A stretch of 16,419 nt of DNA from Rikenellaceae bacterium (lineage in GTDB: Bacteria; Bacteroidota; Bacteroidia; Bacteroidales; UBA932). Positions 13,646 through 16,419 of the stretch are shown one piece after another. The notes beneath the pieces are model-generated. The model did no database searches and was not told where the DNA came from. It saw only the letters and a list, made by a program, of their open reading frames with translations. Position 1 is the stretch's first letter. Each line of letters begins with the position of its first letter. The stretch lies in the NCBI GenBank assembly GCA_900769145.1, contig CAAGFN010000164.1, positions 1-16,419 of the forward strand, in the 5' to 3' direction. The translations under genes and the position numbers were made by a program.

Positions 13646-14530
13646 ATGAATACCAGTGATTATCTTGAAGTTACGGTAGGCATTGAGCCGTTTTCCCCGG
13701 AGAATGCCGAGATTGTGGAGGCTATGGTGGCCGACCTGCCTTACGATTCTTTCGTGATTGGGGACAAGGATGTCAAATGCTATATCCAGAAGGATCTCTA
13801 TGACAGGCGGGCCCTCAGGCTAGTGCTTTCGGACTTGCCTTTCTCGACCACGATTATGGCTGTCCCGGTACCGTTCCGCAATTGGAATGCGGAGTGGGAG
13901 AGCGGTTTCAAGCCTATAGTGGTGGACGGCACTGTGACCGTGAAGCAGGCAGATGACGAATCTTGCCGGCCGACCAGGTACAATATCAAGCTCCGTCCCG
14001 AGATGGCCTTCGGCACGGGACATCATGACACTACCAGGATGATGCTCTCCTCAATGCTTGAGTATCAGGAGAATATCCGGGGCAGGGTGGTGATGGATAT
14101 GGGATGTGGTACCGCAGTGCTTGCCATTCTTGCGGCCAAGATGGGGGCTTCCAAGGTATATGGAATCGACATTGATGCGGTTGCAGCCCATTCCGCCTGG
14201 CTCAATGCCCGTCTGAACCGTGTCGGACGCCGTGTGGAGACCTATTACGGGGATGCTTCCCGTCTTCAGCTGGGCAAATATGACCTGCTTCTGGCCAACA
14301 TTCACCGGAACATCATACTGATGGATCTAAGGACATATTCCCGTTCCCTCAGGGCCGGCGGGGTCCTTCTGCTGAGCGGCTTCTACGAGTCCGATATCCC
14401 GGATATCCGTGAGGAGGCCACAAGATGCGGCCTTGAATTCATCAAACAGAAAACAGAAAACGGCTGGGCCTGCCTGCATTTCCGCAGGTCCGAGGCACTG
14501 AAGACCGAGGAAATTGTCGACGGGCGGTAA
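13646..14530 (+). CDS. prmA: Ribosomal protein L11 methyltransferase
   Basis: 294 residues. PrmA uses S-adenosylmethionine to methylate lysines and the N-terminus of ribosomal protein uL11. Residues 1-60 form the substrate-recognition domain (MNTSDYLEVTVGIEPFSPEN). The catalytic domain shows AFGTGHHDTTRMML (121-134), motif I VVMDMGCGTAVLAILAAKMG (148-167), the acidic motif VYGIDIDAVA (171-180), and DLLLANIHRNIILMDL (213-228), the N-rich motif near the active site. Three ATGs in a row (13640, 13643, 13646) overlap the stop codon of the AsmA-like gene. I prefer 13646 because a GGAGG at 13634-13638, inside the last codons of that gene, is then 7 bases away. The next gene is convergent. Confidence 0.95.
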   Translation: MNTSDYLEVTVGIEPFSPENAEIVEAMVADLPYDSFVIGDKDVKCYIQKDLYDRRALRLVLSDLPFSTTIMAVPVPFRNWNAEWESGFKPIVVDGTVTVKQADDESCRPTRYNIKLRPEMAFGTGHHDTTRMMLSSMLEYQENIRGRVVMDMGCGTAVLAILAAKMGASKVYGIDIDAVAAHSAWLNARLNRVGRRVETYYGDASRLQLGKYDLLLANIHRNIILMDLRTYSRSLRAGGVLLLSGFYESDIPDIREEATRCGLEFIKQKTENGWACLHFRRSEALKTEEIVDGR

Positions 14531-14552
14531 AAGGGAGCCCTGGATAAGCTTA

Positions 14553-14568
14553 AGGATTGCGAGATCCT
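14553..14568. terminator. Weak hairpin between prmA and the convergent restriction gene
   Basis: AGGAT (14553-14557) and ATCCT (14564-14568) form a 5-bp stem with a 6-base loop in the 42-base gap between the two stop codons. Only a short T-run follows (GTGTTT), so the evidence for termination is weak on either strand. Confidence 0.25.
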
Positions 14569-14572
14569 GTGT

Positions 14573-15805
14573 TTATAAGAACGAGTACAACCTGCTCTGA
14601 GGAAATAGCAATCCTGCTGCTGACTTTTTAATCTTGAAACTGACAGCATCGCCTCCCTTTTTGGGCTTTCCTGTTGCAAAATCTACTTTCGGCCGGCCCA
14701 ATAATAGGTCGACTGTGATCATGCTTTGTTCCAGAAGGATGTCAAATTGGGCCACATTAGGATTTCGCGTATGTTCAATCTTGTTGAATCGAAACTGCTC
14801 CTGACCGGAATCGCCGAGGCGTGTATCCACCTCAATCCAGAAAGTCTCATGATGCTTGGTAAGCAAGCACTGATGGAGAGTCTGCAGGCGCCATACTGCC
14901 ACGTCAGCCACCTTCTTGAAAACTGCCGTATCAATTCTGCGATCCTCTTCAATCTCCAAAAGGTTATCGGGGTAATTCATATTGAGCCGCAGGTTTTGAG
15001 TGTTGGGCACTGCACACTGGAGAGTATTCCTGTACGATTTGACACCACCGCTCATATAGCCATACTTCTCGACAATCTCAGCACCGCTTTTGAGGGAACT
15101 GATGTCCCAGTCCGGTACCTTGCAGAAAAGATTCTTTCTGATGCTGGGGCGTTGACTACGGAAACTTTTCAGTTCGATTCCCTTATAGTCAGGTTCTCTG
15201 CTCGCATTCATCTGAATACCAAGCAAAGATTCAACTTGCCGTCCAATAGCAGTGTCGGCCCGCAAATCTGTATCCAGCCATAATCCTTTGAATTCCAGCA
15301 AGCGGTAAAGCAACTCTTCAGAGATGATGTCGGCATAGTCGGACAGCCCTTTCACCAAATCTCGGATTGGGTTCTCAATGTCTGTCTCACAAAAACGAGG
15401 GATGTCAATCTTTGTAAGGTTGATTACATACAACTCGTTGGGATTCTTGGCAACAATTGCATGTATGTCGTCAGGTTCTGTAGTGTCCTTAAGGTGATAA
15501 ATCCAAAGCCGGGGATCACCCTCCTTGGTAACGGGGCGGTACATTGATGTCGTAGTCTCAATGACTCTTCCACCCGTAAGGATGTAAGTCTTCTTGGTGA
15601 CCTTGTTCTCAGGCCCTTGAGCTTGAAGTTCGTAGTCGTGCACATTGTTCTCCTTGAAGTATGTGCGCATAGGAGTAGTGGCATCAAGAATGGATTTCTT
15701 GAGTCCTGTGGCCGTGATCTGCACTTGCGTGAATTTGACGTTGTGATTGACAAGATACTCCATATTCGTTTTCTCGAACGGAGTAAAGGGTCGCATGTGT
15801 ATCAT
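14573..15805 (-). CDS. Type II restriction endonuclease, MvaI/BcnI family, with N-terminal extension
   Basis: 410 residues from the ATG at 15805. The C-terminal part, about residues 170-410, fits the MvaI/BcnI endonuclease family. It has EELLYRLLEFKGLWLDTD, the active-site block EPDYKGIELKS with D206, E211 and K213 (a PD-(D/E)XK site of form D-x4-ExK), ADVAVWRLQTLHQCLLTK, HETFWIEVDT, FDILLEQSMITVDLLLGRP and a final SFKIKKSAAGLLFPQSRL. MvaI and BcnI cleave CCWGG and CCSGG sites as monomers; the exact site here is not readable. Those enzymes are about 240 residues long, so some 165 residues at the N-terminus (MIHMRPFTPFEKTNMEYLV and onward) are extra and have no domain I recognise. The gene begins one base after the methyltransferase stop codon (TAATATG) and should be co-expressed with it. 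A TTG at 15823 would add six residues and overlap that gene; the ATG at 15796 is another option. Base composition looks more A+T-rich than in the flanking genes, suggesting transfer. Confidence 0.88.
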   Translation of the reverse strand: MIHMRPFTPFEKTNMEYLVNHNVKFTQVQITATGLKKSILDATTPMRTYFKENNVHDYELQAQGPENKVTKKTYILTGGRVIETTTSMYRPVTKEGDPRLWIYHLKDTTEPDDIHAIVAKNPNELYVINLTKIDIPRFCETDIENPIRDLVKGLSDYADIISEELLYRLLEFKGLWLDTDLRADTAIGRQVESLLGIQMNASREPDYKGIELKSFRSQRPSIRKNLFCKVPDWDISSLKSGAEIVEKYGYMSGGVKSYRNTLQCAVPNTQNLRLNMNYPDNLLEIEEDRRIDTAVFKKVADVAVWRLQTLHQCLLTKHHETFWIEVDTRLGDSGQEQFRFNKIEHTRNPNVAQFDILLEQSMITVDLLLGRPKVDFATGKPKKGGDAVSFKIKKSAAGLLFPQSRLYSFL

Positions 15806-15806
15806 A

Positions 15807-16419
15807 TTATTTGATAGCTTCAAGGATTGTGTTTCCGATGGCCCTTGCCATCAGTGGAGGTACGGCGTTTCCGACGAGAGTGTACTGGGGAATCTCAGAT
15901 TTACGTTTGTCCCCTCCTGTCTGGCGCTTGCCCTGAAACACAAATGTGTCATCAAAGGACTGCAAGCGAGCCATCTCGCGGACTGTCATAGCCCTGAACT
16001 GTGAATAGTGGATGAAATCATCCGGCATCGTGACCACCGTGGGACTCTGTCCCTTAGGGTCAAGCAAAGTGTAATTGCGTTTTTTTGATTCGAGCTTGGC
16101 CTTTTTCAGTTCTTCCTTGCAGGCATCGTCGTAGTCGCCATGCTTCGCAATGATTTCCAAACGTTGCTTGACATCATCGCCTTGGAAGCTTGTCTGATGG
16201 TTGAAGAGTTCGTGTTCCACTTTATCCACGTTGCTCTTCAGATCTTCGAGCGTTCGGACATAGAACGGTCTGCATTCAAAAGTGAATCGGTGACCCAATC
16301 GTCCCATGCGAGACCACTCGTGGAAGGTATGCTTCTCTTCATCTGATTCAAGGGCACCTGTCAAGGCCCGAGTGCGGATGAGACCGTCAAGTTCCTTGTT
16401 CTTCTTCACCTTGCCATAT
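15807..16419 (-). CDS. DNA (cytosine-5-)-methyltransferase, C-terminal part (truncated by window edge)
   Basis: About 204 codons of the 3' end are present; the catalytic N-terminal motifs (SAM-binding motif I and the PCQ cysteine motif) lie outside the window. The end carries C5-methyltransferase motif IX (FRAMTVREMARLQSFDDTFV, roughly 15948-16007) and motif X (YTLVGNAVPPLMARAIGNTI, roughly 15819-15878). The segment before motif IX, with HEWSRMGRLGHRFTFECRPF and a charged helical part (KEELKKAKLESKKRN), should include the target-recognition domain. With the MvaI/BcnI-type endonuclease one base downstream it forms a type II restriction-modification system: this enzyme would methylate the cytosine in the shared site and protect the host DNA. 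The open frame runs to the window edge without a stop; a GTG at 16409 in it is not the true start because motifs upstream are needed. Confidence 0.92.
   Translation of the reverse strand, partial: YGKVKKNKELDGLIRTRALTGALESDEEKHTFHEWSRMGRLGHRFTFECRPFYVRTLEDLKSNVDKVEHELFNHQTSFQGDDVKQRLEIIAKHGDYDDACKEELKKAKLESKKRNYTLLDPKGQSPTVVTMPDDFIHYSQFRAMTVREMARLQSFDDTFVFQGKRQTGGDKRKSEIPQYTLVGNAVPPLMARAIGNTILEAIK

Noticed and set aside
1..16419. CRISPR array, insertion sequence or phage genes
   Set aside because: No regularly spaced repeats, transposase or integrase motifs, or phage structural genes were seen on either strand.

Overview
The window looks like chromosomal DNA from a member of the Bacteroidales (Bacteroidota), probably an uncultured gut or rumen-type lineage with fairly balanced base composition. 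Several things in the sequence support this. Promoters match the Bacteroidota pattern (TTG, about 19 bases, TAnnTTTG) and most starts lack a Shine-Dalgarno (SD) motif, with rpsU the clear exception. The rplU-rpmA-serS cluster, a SusC/TonB-type outer-membrane receptor, a GH43 lipoprotein, a very large AsmA-like protein and a short bS21 also fit. I cannot place the genus.

Left part (1-3430), mostly minus strand. A truncated outer-membrane receptor/beta-barrel gene runs off the left edge. Upstream of it, read right to left, come rplU and rpmA (ribosomal proteins bL21, bL27), a clear intrinsic terminator, serS (seryl-tRNA synthetase) and ruvC (Holliday-junction resolvase). rplU has a near-perfect promoter and a leader hairpin that may be regulatory.

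Middle part (3430-9420). A plus-strand pair encodes a COG1672-like P-loop ATPase with degenerate ATP-binding motifs and a zinc-less sirtuin with deacylase-type residues. The sirtuin converges with, and overlaps by six bases, a half-size EamA transporter. Divergent from the transporter is a 692-residue AAA+ ATPase whose long N-terminal part appears to hold three copies of a winged-helix-like module. Between this ATPase and a convergent GH43 lipoprotein is a 304-base gap without genes. Most of it folds into a long imperfect inverted repeat of about 180 bases, the least explained element in the window.

Right part (9420-16419). rpsU (bS21) has a promoter, a 12-base match to the 16S rRNA 3' end and a strong terminator. 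Next come a 1236-residue AsmA-like envelope protein and prmA (ribosomal protein L11 methyltransferase), translationally coupled. Convergent with prmA is a type II restriction-modification pair. The C-terminal half of a cytosine-5 DNA methyltransferase enters from the right edge, followed one base later by an MvaI/BcnI-family endonuclease with an extra N-terminal region. This pair looks more A+T-rich than its neighbours and is probably acquired.

Housekeeping translation genes (bL21, bL27, SerRS, bS21, PrmA) are thus interleaved with envelope genes and accessory ATPase or defence genes. I saw no CRISPR array, tRNA, rRNA or transposase gene.
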